Assembly: GCA_029783825.1 (NCBI GenBank) | Contig: JAREIK010002624.1 | Coordinates: 111,877-175,876 of the forward strand | DNA: 64,000 nt | From: Sapria himalayana | Lineage: Eukaryota; Streptophyta; Magnoliopsida; Malpighiales; Rafflesiaceae | Direction: 5' to 3' | Shown here: piece after piece, positions 24,811 to 39,200 of the stretch | Position numbering within the stretch: the stretch's first letter is position 1 | How the letters are laid out: each line of letters starts with the position of its first letter | The notes under the pieces: generated by a model | The model's database searches: none | The model's input: only the letters and a program-made list of their open reading frames with translations | Told to the model about the DNA's origin: nothing | Position numbers and translations under genes: made by a program

Positions 24811-25808
24811 AACTGTATGATAATCAACTTTAATTTGTGTTTGTTCATGTATATATTAATTGTTTTTATATATCTGTGAATATGTTTGTGTTTCTCAGAA
24901 TTTTTTGGTAGAGTTTTAGCCTATTATAGGTATGTAAAAGCCTATTATCAGTAGCAGTAGCTGAGGCACAGGTGGCAGCAGTGCTAGCAGTAGAGGCAGG
25001 GGAGGTAGCGGAGGCAGCGGCAGCATCAGAGGCAGCATTGGCATCTGTGGTGGCAGTGGTGGCAACGTTATCAGCGGTATCGGTGATAGTAGAGACAACA
25101 CCGGTAGCAGCCATAGTGGCAGCTGCACCGATAGCGGCGCCAGCACCGGCAACCGCTGCAGAGGCCGTTGCCATTGCGACAAGGGTGGCAGTGGCAGCGG
25201 GAAGAACAGGAATGGCAAAATTTGTGGTATATACGTACGTATATTGTCAGTATATACGTACGTATAATTATGCATAATTTTATGTACATATATACTGAGT
25301 ATATATGTATGCATAATACTACAATTTATATGTACAAATACTGCATTAATATATGTACGAGTGAAATGCTTGTATATATGTATACTTTTGCTGCAGTAAT
25401 ATGTATTTATCAAAACATAGTTTTATTAATTTATTTTGATTTTATTTAGTGGTTTAAATTTCTTACAGGTGTGGTACTGCATTGTTTCCCATACGAAGCT
25501 TGTATAAGTGAAAGGATTTTTCAACATACATGAAGCACCATGACTTGGACAGAATTTTTGTAGTAGAAAGTTGGTGATCAAAGGAGTAGAAGAAGAGAAA
25601 GCAACGTCAATGCATTGATAGATTATACTTTATGCACAATCGGTAGATATATTGATAACTAAGATGGAATATAATTTTTTTAGTTATTTAAAATACTGTA
25701 TTAGAATAAGTTATTAAATGATTTTTTTTTGTTTAATTTAAAAATTTTTTTATAGTTTCTATTTATTAAATTTAAAATAAAATTATAAAACTATTTAATT
25801 AAATTTTA
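24811..25808. repeat. Triplicated CACTA unit, copy B (about 1.0 kb)
   Basis: Same block order as copy A; the TCTGTGAAT marker is displaced by 818 bp. The GC-rich triplet tract has grown to about 270 bp (24945-25215) of GGYAGC/GGCAGCAGY-type units, with a strong purine-pyrimidine strand bias. Long Ala-rich or Leu/Pro-rich open frames across it on both strands are compositional. Confidence 0.85.
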
Positions 25809-26970
25809 GTTTAAGCTGTATGACAATCAACTTTAATTTGTGTTTGTTCATATCTATACTAACCGTCTTATATATCTGTGAAAATGTTTGTGTGTCTTCG
25901 AATTTTTTGGGCAGAGTTTTAGCCTATTATAGGTCTGTAAAAACCTAATATTAGCACCAGTAACAGTGACGGTGTTGGCGACGATGATAGCGGTGACAGC
26001 AAAAGCGGCAACGGTGGTAGTGGTGGCGGTGGTAGCAGTGGGGGCAGCCACGGTTACAGCAGTGGCAAGGTGGGAGCGGTGGCATCAAAAGTAGTGGCAG
26101 CGGCAGCAGCGGTAGAAGTGGCGGTAGCAGCAGCTACACTGGAAGCATCGACCGATCGACGGCAGTCATGGTAGTAGCAGCTGCACTAGAAGTAGTGGCA
26201 TCACTGGAAGCAATAGTAGAGGTGCCAGTGCAGAGGTAGCAGTGGTGGCGACGACGACAGTAGAGGCAGCGCGGCAGCGACGATAGTAGTAGTGGTATTG
26301 GTAGCGATAGCGACAAAGGTAGCAGCGGCAGGGCGGCAGCGGGTGCAACAGCAATAGCACCAAATGAGGTATATACGTACGAAAAAGTCAGTATATAAGT
26401 ACATATAATTTTGCAGTATTTTATGTACATATATAAGGAGTATATTTGTACTCAGTTTATATGTACACATAATGATGTTATTTTTATGTACATATACTTC
26501 AGTAATATATGTATGAGTGAAATGCTACTATATATTACATATATTCTACAGAATTATATATGTATCAAAACATAACTTTTTTTTAATTTGAGTGAGTGGT
26601 TTAAATTTCTTACTGATATGATAGCACATTGTTCCTCATACAAAGCTTTTATAAGTGCTGAGATTTTTCACTAGACATTACGTGTTATGACTCAAATAGC
26701 TTTGTTGCAATATAAAAATGATGATTGGAGGAGTAGATGGAGAGAAAGCAATGTCAATAAATGGATATATTATAATTTATGCACTATCGGTAGATACATT
26801 GAGGAATAAGATGAAATAAAAGTTTTTTATTTTTTTCTTCAATTAGGTAAAATATTGAATTTGAATAAGATATTAAATGATTGTATTCTTTATTTATTAT
26901 AAATTATTTATAGTTTAAATTTTTATTTAATTTGAAATAAGAATATTACATTATTTAATTAAAAAATTTT
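25809..26970. repeat. Triplicated CACTA unit, copy C (about 1.1 kb)
   Basis: Same block order; the TCTGTGAA marker is 1002 bp after that of copy B. Here the GC-rich tract is longest, about 400 bp (25955-26360). The 3' block is more diverged (GGAGAGAAAGCAATGTCAATA, CTATCGGTAGATACATTGAG). The tail runs into the right subterminal repeats. Confidence 0.8.
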
Positions 26971-27002
26971 ATATAAAATTAAATTCTAAAATTATTTTTG
27001 AA

Positions 27003-27262
27003 ATTAAAATAACTTGGGAAAAATCTCTTGCTAATTTAGCAAGGGAAAATCCCTTGCTAATTTAGCTAGGGAATTTTCCCTAGCTAATTTAGCTAGGGAA
27101 ATATTAAAATTAGTGACAGATAACTCGTCGCTAAAATTTATAGACCTGCATTTAGCTAGGAAATCATCTATTGTTATTTTCGTTTACTAACAGAATATCT
27201 CATTTATCTTGCTAATTTAGGTAGGGAATTTGTCTTTTTAGCAAGGGATTTTTCTGTCGCTA
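27003..27262. repeat. Right subterminal repeat region of the CACTA element, truncated
   Basis: Alternating TTAGCTAGGG and CCCTAGCTAA words form inverted repeats (for example 10-bp arms at 27062-27087) together with GTCGCTAA, CCTTGCTAATTTAGC and AGCAAGGGA. These match the left subterminal vocabulary in inverted orientation. The run stops at TTTTTCTGTCGCTAAT and passes straight into GATA repeat without the terminal motif. Confidence 0.82.
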
Positions 27263-27881
27263 ATAGATAGATAGAAAGATATATATATATATATATACAT
27301 AATTCGATAAAGAGAGATATATATAAATTGAGAGGCAAATAGAAAAATTGATAGACATATAGATAGACAGATAGATAGGCAGATAGATAAAGGTATACAA
27401 ATAGATAGGGATACATAGACACATATAAAGATGATAGATAGACATATAGACAAATATGCAGATAGTTAGATAGATAAATAGATATATATAATATAGATAA
27501 ATACATAGAAAGATAGTCAAATAAACAAGATATACAAATATATAATTAGACAGATAGAGAGATAGATAGATAGATTGATTGATTGATTGATAAATAGTTA
27601 AATAGATAGATAGATAAATAAATATATTATATATAGACATATATATATTTAGATATATATATATATATATATATAATCATAAATAGATAGGTAGATAATA
27701 AATTTATTTATAGATACATAGATAGACATATTGACAATTAGACAAATAGAAAGATAGAAATATATACACACAAATATATAGACATAAAAATAAAAATCTA
27801 GAAAAATAGATATAAAGATAGATAGATTGATAGACAGATAGATAGACATATAGATGGACATATAGATGGACATATAGATAG

Positions 27882-27885
<4 letters not shown>

Positions 27886-27963
<78 letters not shown>
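27886..27963. repeat. (TA)n microsatellite, about 78 bp, inside GATA array 3
   Basis: Uninterrupted AT alternation, the longest TA run in the window. It is flanked by repeated ATAGATGGACAT units on the left (27853-27878). Confidence 0.9.
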
Positions 27964-27965
<2 letters not shown>

Positions 27966-28031
27966 ACAAATATATAGTCAGATAGATAGATATACAGATA
28001 TATATACATAGATTTGTAGAAAGATAGATAG

Positions 28032-28064
<33 letters not shown>

Positions 28065-31000
28065 CAAATGATAGACATATAGATAGACATAAAGATATAA
28101 ATATATAAAGATATATAGACAAATAGATATACAAAAAGAAAGACAAATAGACAGATATATAGATAGGCTAATAGGCAGATAGATAGATAGATAGATAGCC
28201 AAATTGACAGATAAATAATTAGAGTGATAGACTATTAGGCAACTAGAGAGAGAGAGAGAAACCAATAGATAGATAGACAAATAAAAAATTAAACACAGGC
28301 AAATAGATAAATTGACAGATTGACACATAGATATATAGATAGATAGAGAGACATATAGAAAGATAGACAAATATATATATATATAGATAGATAGACAGTT
28401 AGATAGATAAATAGATATACAGATAAATAATTAAACAGACAAATAGAAAGATAAATAGATATATAGATTTATAGATAGATTGATTGACTAATCGGCTGAT
28501 ATACAAAAAGGCAATTAGATAGTTAGTCAGATATATAGATAGAGACACATATATACATATATAGAAATAGACACATAGATAGATAGACTGACAATCATAT
28601 AGATTGATAGACATATGGATTGATAAGCTAATTGGTATATGTATATAGATAGATAGCTTGATTGATAGATTGTTAATTAGATAGACAAATAGATAGATAG
28701 ATAGACAAATAGATAAATAGAATGATTGACATTTAGACAGATAGATAGCCAAATAGAAAGATAGATAGATTGACTAAGAGTTAGATATATAGATAAATAG
28801 ATAGACAAATATATAGATAGGTAGACATATAATAGATAGACAAATAGATACATATATTGATTGACATATAGACATAATGATAGATAGACGTATAGATAAA
28901 AAAATAGATAGATAAATAATTAGATAGATAGATAGATAGGCAAACATATTGATAGTCAGATAAACAGATAGACAAATTGATTGATAGACTAATATAAATT
29001 AAGACAATTAGATAGTTAGACAGATAGTGATTTTGAGTAATAGATAGTTAGAAAGTTACTCATATAAATAGATCGATAGATTGACATATAGACAAATATA
29101 TAGATATATAGATACACGAATAAAAATATTAATAGGTAGATAAATAGATAGATATACAAATATACATATAGAAATATACATAGATAGATAGATAGGTAGG
29201 TAGATAGATAGATAGATAGACTAATAGATAACTAGACAAATAGATAAATAAATAGAAAGATATATATACATAGATAGTTAGACAATTATATAGATAAATA
29301 GTTAGATAAATAAATAGACACATAGAGTGATATAATAATAAATAAAAAGACACAATGACAAATAGAATAATAAACAAATAGACAGATAAAGAGATAAAAA
29401 GATAAACATTAAGATAGATAGAAAGATTGATAGAAAGATTGATTGATTGATTGACAGATAGACAGATAGACAAATAGATAGATAGAAAAATATAAAGGTA
29501 GATAGATAAATAGATAAATAGATATATAACTAGATAGATAGAAAGATTAAAAGATAGATATATAAACACATTTACACATAAATAGATAGACATATAGACA
29601 AATAGAGAAATAGATAGTTAGACTAATAGATAATTAAATAGTTTGAGAGATAATACATAGCTAAATAAATAGATTGATAGAAAGATAGTTTGATAGTTAG
29701 ACATTTAGACAAATCGATATAAAGATAGACAAATATAAATTTAGATAGATATATATATATATATATATACAGATGGACAGATAGATAAATAGATAGATAA
29801 AAAGATTGATAGATAGAATATTAGATAGATATATAGATAGACATATAGAAAGATATACAGATAGATAGATAAATATATAGATAGATAGATAGTTGATAGA
29901 TAGATATATATAAAGATATACCGATAGATAGATAGGCATATATATAGATAGATAGAGAGATAGATAGAAGTCCTGATAGGCTAATAGACTAATATACTGA
30001 GACATAAAAATATAGATAGAAAGGAATAACAGATTGATAGATTGATATTAAAATAGATAAACTAATAGACAGATAAATAGATAGATATACATTTGGACAG
30101 ATAGACTTTTAGATAGATAGAAATTTAGGCAGATAGAAAAATAGATAATTTGACAAATAGATAGATAAATAGATAGCATTTTAATAAATAGAGAGATAGA
30201 CAGATAGATTTATAGATAGTTAGATAGGTAGTTAGACAGTTAGACTAATAGACATATATATATATATATATATATAGTCAGAATGATAAATAGATAGATA
30301 GATAGATAAATAGATATACAGATAGCTATACAAAGAGACAAATATATAGATAAATAGATATCTAGATATATAGAAAGAAAGATACATAGATAGATAGATA
30401 AATAGATATATAGATAAATAAATAGATATATAAATAGATAGATAGATAGATAAATAGACATATAGATAGACAGATAGATAGAATGATAGATAGATAGATA
30501 GACAGATAGATAGACAGATAGATAGATAGATAGACAGACAAAGAGTTAGATAGATAAAGAGATAGATAGATAGAAAGATAGATAGAAATACTTATAGGCT
30601 AAATGACTAATGACTAATAGATATAAATATAGTTTGATAGTTAGATAGATAAAAAGTTTTAGAGATAGATTAACAGATTGATAGATAAATAGATAGATAA
30701 GTATTTATATAGATAGGTAGGTAGATAAACAGATAGACATTTATACGGATAAATATTAATATAGATAGACAAATAGATAATTAGAAAAATTGACAAATAG
30801 ACATATAGCTAGATTGGTAGGTAGATTGATAGATAGATACACAAATAGAGAGATAGACAAATAGAATGATAAATAGATTGAAAATAAAGAGATAGACAAA
30901 TATATAGATAGATATATATATATATATATCTATAGATAGACGAATAGATAGATAGTTCGATAGACATATAGACAAATAGATTGATAGGAAAATAGATTGA

Positions 31001-33117
31001 TAGTTAGATAAATAGAAAAATAGATAGATAGACAGATAGAAAGTTAGATAAATTGACAAATAAACAAATAGAAAGTATATTAATTGACCGATAGACAGAT
31101 TGAAAGATAGATATAGAAGTAGATAGACGTATAGAATAATAAATAGATTGATAGATAGATATTTAGATAGATGGATGGATTGCTTGACATTGAAATAGTT
31201 AGATATACAAATAGATAGATATTTAGATTTTTAGTTAAATAGATAGAGAGTTTGTCATAATTTTTGACATACAGAAACATAGATAGACAGATAGAAAGAA
31301 GGACAATTTGACTTACATATAAATATACAAATAGACATATAGATAGATAGAATACTAGACAGATTGATGGATAGATAAATATACACAGAGACAAATAGAT
31401 AGATATACGAATAGAAAGATAAATAGATAAAAAGATATACTAATAGATAGATATATACACAAATAAATAGATAGATAGATATATAGCGTAAAGATATATA
31501 GATATATAGAAATATTGATAGACAGATTGGCTGATTGATAGATAGACAAATAGATAGGTAAATATACACATATAGAGAATGAAAGACATATATAGATATA
31601 GAAAGATACACTAATAGTCAAATAGATAGATAGATAGACATAAAGAGATATAGAAAGATAAACAAAAAGGCATATAGAGAGATAAATAGATATATAAATT
31701 GACAAATTAATTGTTGATAGATAGAGAGATATATAGATATACACATAGATAGATAAATAGATAAATAGATAAATAGATAGATAGATAAATATATATATAG
31801 ATAAATAGATAGGAAAATAGATAGATAGATAGATTGATTGATTGATAAATAGACATATAGATAGATAGACATATAGATAGATATACATATAGATAGACAA
31901 ATACACAGATAGATAGATAGAAGGAAAGGTAGATAGATAGATAGATAGATATAAAAATAGATAGATTAATAAAAAGACAAAAAGATAGATATACATATAG
32001 ATAGATATATAGATATATAGATATATAGATATATAGATATATCAATAGATAAATAGAGAGATAAATAGATATATAGAGAGACGCATAAATAGATATATAG
32101 ATAAATTGATGGATTGATAGATAGAAAGATAGAAAGAAAGAAAGATAGATAGATAAAAAGATAGACAAATATAAAGATTGACAAATTGATAGATAGATAG
32201 ATAGATAGGCACATTGATAAAAAGAATGATAGATAGATAGATAGAATGATAGATATATATATATACAGATAGATAGACACATTCTTAGAATGATAGATAG
32301 ACATATATATAGATATAAATATAAACAAATAAATAGATAGAAAAATATATAGATAGATAAATATATAGATAAACTGATAGATAGATTGATTGACAAATAG
32401 ATAGAGAGATAGACAAATAATTAGATAGATAAATAGAGAGATAGACAGATTATTAGATAAATATAATTAGATTTGCAGATATAGAGATAGATAGATAAAC
32501 AAATAAACTAGATAAACTCATAGACATATAAATAAATAGATATATATATATAAAAAGACAAATAGATAGATAGATATAATGATAGATATATAGATAGATA
32601 GAAAGACATCTAGATTAATAGATACACATATAAATAGATATCTAGATACGTAGATAAACAGAAATAAAATAGACACATAAACTCATAGATACATAGACAT
32701 ATAAATAGACAGACAAATAGATAGATACACACCTATATAGATATACAGATAGATAGATACAAACCTATACAGATAAACAAATAAACTGATCGACAGTTAG
32801 GCAGATGGATATATAAATAGTTAGATATATAGATAGATAGATAGACATATAGATAGATATATAGATAGATAGACATAAACATATAAATAGATGGACAAAA
32901 AGAAAGATATTCCAATATACTAATAGCCTAAGAGAAAGTTTGATAGTTTGATAAATAGACAGATAGATACATACATAGATAGTTAGACATTTATACAAAT
33001 TTATAGATAAACAGATATACATATATATAGATAAAAAGATACATAAATAGATAGATTGATTGAGAACAAATAGATAGATTGACAAATATATATATATATA
33101 TATATATATAGATATAT

Positions 33118-33280
33118 AGTTAGTTAGATAGACATATAGATAGAGAGATAGACAGAATATATATATATATATATATAGTTAGTTAGATAGACATATAGAT
33201 AGAGAGATAGACAGAATATATATATATATATATATAGATATATAGTTAGTTAGATAGACATATAGATAGAGAGATAGACA

Positions 33281-33310
<30 letters not shown>
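33118..33310. repeat. Recent triplication of a ~60-bp segment inside GATA array 3
   Basis: A 46-bp segment beginning AGTTAGTTAGATAGACATAT and ending GAGATAGACAGAATAT appears without change at 33118, 33177 and 33244. The copies are separated by TA runs of slightly different length. The near identity contrasts with the heavily diverged surroundings. Confidence 0.85.
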
Positions 33311-33321
<11 letters not shown>

Positions 33322-33840
33322 TAAATAAATAAATAGATAGAAAGATATATTGTTAATAGATATACAATATAGAAAGAATGAGAGAAATAAAGATATATTG
33401 AAAGATAGAGAAATAGATAAATAGATATATAGACAAATGTGTAGATATATATATGTACACACACACACACATAGATTGTCTAATAGATTGATGGATAGTT
33501 AGATAGATAGGTAAATAAGTAAATAGAAATATAAAAAGATAGACTAATAGACAAATAGTTAGATAAATAGAAATAAAGATATATAAATAGAAAAATAGAC
33601 AAATCATTAGGTATACATAAAAATTCAATGATAGAAAATTAGAGAGATAGATAGATATAAAGACATATAGAGAGATAGATATATAGATAAATGGAGAGAT
33701 AGATAAATAGAGATATAGAAATATAGATAGGATGATAGAGAAATAGTAAGATTGATAGATAGACCAATAAACATAAAGACATATAGATAGATTGATATAT
33801 ATTTATATATTTATAGATAAATAGATTGACAAATAGGGAG

Positions 33841-33844
<4 letters not shown>

Positions 33845-33904
<60 letters not shown>
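33845..33904. repeat. (TA)n microsatellite, 60 bp, inside GATA array 3
   Basis: Uninterrupted AT alternation within the GATA array. Confidence 0.9.
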
Positions 33905-33907
<3 letters not shown>

Positions 33908-35747
33908 TAGAAAAATAGATAGTTAGAGATATATATATATATATATATAGATCAATAGATAGATATCTAGTTATATAGACTGACCTATAGACACATAAAT
34001 AGATTGATTAATAAATACATATATAGATAGAAAGATAGATATGCAAATAGATAGAAAATATAAAGAGATTGTTAGATAGCCAAAATGACAGACAGATAGA
34101 TAGATAGCTAAATATATATGTAAATAGACAAATAGAAATATAGACAAATCAAATGATAGACAACTAGATAGATAGATAGATAGATAGACATATAGATAGA
34201 TAGACACATAAATAGATAGATACATAGACAAATAGACAGAAATAGAGAAAGAAAGAAAGATAGATAGATATCTAGACAGATCGATAAATAGATAGACTGA
34301 TAGATACATAGATAAATAGACAGATTGTTAGATAGATTGAAAGGCAGATAGCTAGATTGAAAGATAGAGAGAAAGACAAATAGATAGATAGATAGATATA
34401 TATATATATATATAAAGACAAAAAATACAAATAGAATGATAGATAGAAATAAAGATAGACATATAAATAGTTAGATTGATTGACTAATATTTATATAGAT
34501 AATCAAATAGATAAATAAATATATATACAAATAAATAGATAGATAGATAGATAGGTAGATAGGAAGATATGTAGTTATTCATATAGATATAAAGATTGAT
34601 GCATAGAATGATAGACAGATAAATATATAGTCAGATATATATATAAGTAGAAAGATAGAGATCTAGATAGATAGATATACAAGTAGATAGATTGATAAAT
34701 AGACAGATTGACTGATATACTGATAGACTAATAGATAGAAAATTAGTTAAATAATCACATAGATATATAGAATGATATAGAAATATACTAATAAACATAT
34801 TGACAAATTAACAGATAGACATATAGATATATATATATAGATAGATAGATAGACAGACATATAGATATATAAATAGATAGATAGTTATATAGTTTCTTAG
34901 ATAAATAGTTTGATAAATAGACATATAGAAATATAAATTATTAGATAGTTGCATATTTAGATTGATATACATATAGGCATTTAGATAAATAAACAAATAA
35001 ATAGATGAATATATAGATAGATAGGCAAATATACAGATAAATATATAGATAGATTAATAAATAGAAATATAGATAGCTAGAAAGATAGATTGATTAATAG
35101 ATAGACAAATAGATAGATAAACTAATAGAAATATAGATAGATAGAAAAATAAAAAAACTAATAGACTAATTGATATATAAATAGATAGTTAGATAGATAA
35201 AAAAATTGATAGATAGATAGGTAGATATACAAATAGACAAATAGACTAATAGATATATAGATAGAAAGAGAGATAAATAGATAGATAAATTGATAGATAG
35301 ACTCATAGACTCAAAGACACATAGACAAATAGATAGATAGATTAATAGATATACAAGTAGAAAGAATGATAAATAGACAGATAGATTGATTGATAGACAC
35401 GTAGATAGATAGACAGATAGATATATAGATAGATAAATTGATAAATTGATAGATAGATAGATAGACAGACAGATAGAGATACAAATAGATTGATAGATAG
35501 ATAAAAATATATAATGATAGAAAGATAGATTGATTGACAAATAGATAAAATGACAGATAGACATATTGAAGGACTAATATATAAATAGATAGTTAGAGAT
35601 ATCGAATGATATACTAATAGACAAAAAGATAAATAGATAGATAAAGATATAGAAAGATAGGGAGATATATATATATAGATATATATAAAGTTATATAGAT
35701 ATATAGATAGATAGATCGACAAAAAGTGAGATAAATATATATACACA

Positions 35748-35783
<36 letters not shown>

Positions 35784-36224
35784 TATGCAGATAGGGAGAT
35801 TGATAGATACCCAAATAGATAGATAGCTAGATAGATAGGTAGGTAGATGCATTATAAACTGTCACTATATATATAGATATGCTGAAAGATTGATAGTCAG
35901 ATAAAGAGATAAACACAGATAGATAGATAGATATATAGACACATATGTAGAAAGATAGAAAGATATACCGAGATACAGATATGCAAATAAATTGGTATAT
36001 AGATTTACAAGTAAATACATAGAAAAATAGGCATATATGTAGAAAGATAGATAGATATATACATATTGAATGATAGATATATAGACAAATAGACTAATAG
36101 ATAGATATAATAATTGAAAGAAAGAAAGATATATATATATATATATATATATAGATAGCTAGATATACAGATTGGCAGATAGACAAATAGCTACATAGAT
36201 AGATAGTCACAGAGAGAGAGAGAG

Positions 36225-36266
<42 letters not shown>

Positions 36267-39200
36267 ATAGTCAAATAAACATATAAATAGATAAGCATAT
36301 CGGTAGATAGAGAGATATAATTAGATAAATAGATAGATAAATAAATAAAGAGATAGATAGATAGATATATAGACATATAGATTGATATATAGAAAGATAG
36401 TCAAATAAATAAATAGAGAAAAGATAGTTAGATAGACATAAATTGATTAACAGATTGATGGATAGGTAGATAGATAGATTAAAAAATATGTGCATATATA
36501 GATATATAGATAGAGAGGTATATACATAGATAGATTGATAAATGGATTGATAGATAGATAATTATAAAGATAGATTGATAGATAAGTAGATAGATTGATA
36601 TATATATATATATATACAGCTATAGAAAGATAGACATATATAGAGAAAGAAAAAAAGAAAGATAGATAGACATATGGATATATAGATAGCTAGAAAGATA
36701 TGCAAATAAATATATGGATAGGTAGATAGACAGATATATAGATCGATATATATATATATATATAGAAAGATAGATAATTCGATATAAGATAGATACATAG
36801 TCAGATAAATAGATAGGCATATAGATAGATAGTCACATAGATACATAAACACATAGAAAGATAAAGAAATAGATAGATAGACATATAGATAGATACATTA
36901 ATAAGAGATAGACAAATAGACCGATAGACTAAAATGTAGTTAGATAGTTCGGTAAATAGAAAGATAGATTGATAGATTGATTGAGTGAAAGACAATTAGA
37001 TAGTTAGACAATTTGATAGATAATGTGATAAATAGATATACATATATATTGATTGAGATCTAGATAGATAGATAGATAGAAAAATAGATAGATAGATATA
37101 TAGTTATAAAGATACATAGATAGACAGATACATTGATATATAAACAAATAGATAGAAAGAAAGATAAATAACTTGATAGAAAGGTAGATAGATAGATAAA
37201 TAGATAGACAAATAGATAGATAAATAGTTAGATAAATATATAAATAGTTAAATACATAGATAGTTAATTAGATTGATAGAAAGATTGAAGAAAGAAATAT
37301 TAAAATATTCACAAATTGAAAGAAAGAAAGTTAGATTTATAGATAGATAGATAGATAGAAATATAGTCCTATCGACAGAAAGATAGATAGAAAGATCGAC
37401 ACAGAAAGACAGTTAGGCAAATTGATTAATAGACATATAGATAGATAGATAGATAAACTTATAAATATATGGAATGATACAAAGATTTATAGACTAATAG
37501 ACTAATAGACAGATAGAGAGAGGTACAAAATAGATAGAAAGATTGAACGTTTAATAGATAGATAGAGAAATAAATAGACAAATATATAGATAAATAGATA
37601 GATAGATAGATATTCAAATATACAGTTAGGTAGATAGATAGATAGACATATATATAGATATAAAAATAGATAGATATATAGATATACATATTGACAAATA
37701 GATATATACTCTTTTAAATAGTTATACAGATAGATAGATAGATAGTTAGATAGTTAGTGAATTATATAGATAAAAGATATTTAGATATATAGAATAATAG
37801 ATTGAAAGAAAGATAGATAGATAGATAGATTTATATACAGAAAGATAGATAGACAAATAAATAGTTTGACCCAAAAAGATAGGCAAATAGATAGATAGAC
37901 AGATAGATTGATATATAGACAAATTGATGTAATGATAAAAAGACTTATAGACTGATAGACTAATAGATAGATAGAAAGATTGGCAGATAGATCGATAGAT
38001 AGATTGATATATATATAAATAAACGGATAAAAAAATAGATATAAAAATAGATAGATATATAGACAGCTAGCTAGAGAAAACGATAGTTAGATAGATATAT
38101 AGATAGATAGATAGACAAATAGATAGATAAACATAGAAAAATAGATAGATAGATAGTTAAATAGTTAGGCACATACTTTAATTGATTAAAAGACATATAT
38201 AATGTTTGACTCATTATGATATAGACAAATAGAAAGATAGATTGATTGACAAATTAATAGGTTGAAATATAAATAGATAAATATAAATATAGATTGGAAA
38301 ATAGAAAGATAGACATATAGACGTAAAGATAGGTAGACAAATATACAGACAATAAAATATATAGATAAATAAATAGACAAATATATATTTAGACAATTAG
38401 ATAGATAGACATAAAAATAGATAGATAAATATAGAGATGAATAAACACATATATTTATAGACTGGTAGACTATTATAAAATACGGAGATAGATAGATAGA
38501 TAGAAGATAGATTGAAAGATTGACAAATTGATAGATAGACAAATAGATAGATAGTTAGATAAATAAGTAGAAAAATTGATTGTTAGATAGATAGATACAC
38601 AGATCAATATATAGATAGATAAATAAATAGAAAGAAAGATATATAGATATATAGTCATATAGATAGTTAGTTAGATAGATAGAAAAATAGATAGATGTGT
38701 ATATATATATCGATATATATTTACCGATAGACATTTAGACAAATGGATAGATAGCAAAATATATAGAAAACAAAGACATGAATATACATATATATGGATC
38801 GATAGATAGTTAGATAGATAGATAGATAGTTAGTTAGATAGATTGATTGATTGAAATATAGGTAGATAGACATAAAAGCAAATAGACAGATAAATAATTA
38901 TACATATAGAAAGATAAATAGATAGATAGAAACATAGACACATAGAGTTATAGAGATATAGAGATTGATAGATAGACAAATTGATAGATAGAAAAATAGG
39001 CAGATAGATAAATAGTTATATAGATAGATAAATATATAGAAAGACAGAAAGAAAGATTGATAGATATATTGACAGATAGATAATTTAATAGTTAGATAGA
39101 TAGATAAAGAGAGATATGAAGACAGACAGATAGATATACATATAAACAAATAGATAGATTTGAGAGATAAACATATAGATATAAAGATGGTAAAATAGTT

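Larger units (their letters stand above)
11615..27262 (+). mobile_element. CACTA (En/Spm) DNA transposon, about 15.6 kb, decayed, right terminus missing
   Basis: The left end is CACTACAAGAAAAT, the classic plant CACTA terminus. It is followed by about 0.95 kb of subterminal repeats built on TTTAGCGACGGATTT and CTAGCTAATAAAAT. The interior carries two decayed + strand genes in the usual order: a TNP2-like transposase, then a Transposase_24 (Ptta/En/Spm) protein. The right end has matching subterminal motifs (TTAGCTAGGG inverted repeats, AGCGACAGAAAAA complement) but no TTTTCTTGTAGTG terminus. Both flanks are GATA arrays of the same orientation, so the element interrupted one array. The coding regions contain many stops and shifts, so it is not autonomous. 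Confidence 0.88.

Noticed and set aside
24866..26470. Ala-rich and Leu/Pro-rich frames on both strands across the GC-rich tracts
   Set aside because: They come from GGYAGC-type triplet repeats read in several frames, with no family motif. The tracts belong to a tandem DNA repeat.
27245..27262. TTTTTCTGTCGCTA as a degenerate right CACTA terminus
   Set aside because: It matches the internal subterminal word TAGCGACAGAAAA better than the terminal CACTACAAGAAAA.
27886..27963. CRISPR-like or satellite array
   Set aside because: A simple TA run with no repeat-spacer structure. The window is eukaryotic.
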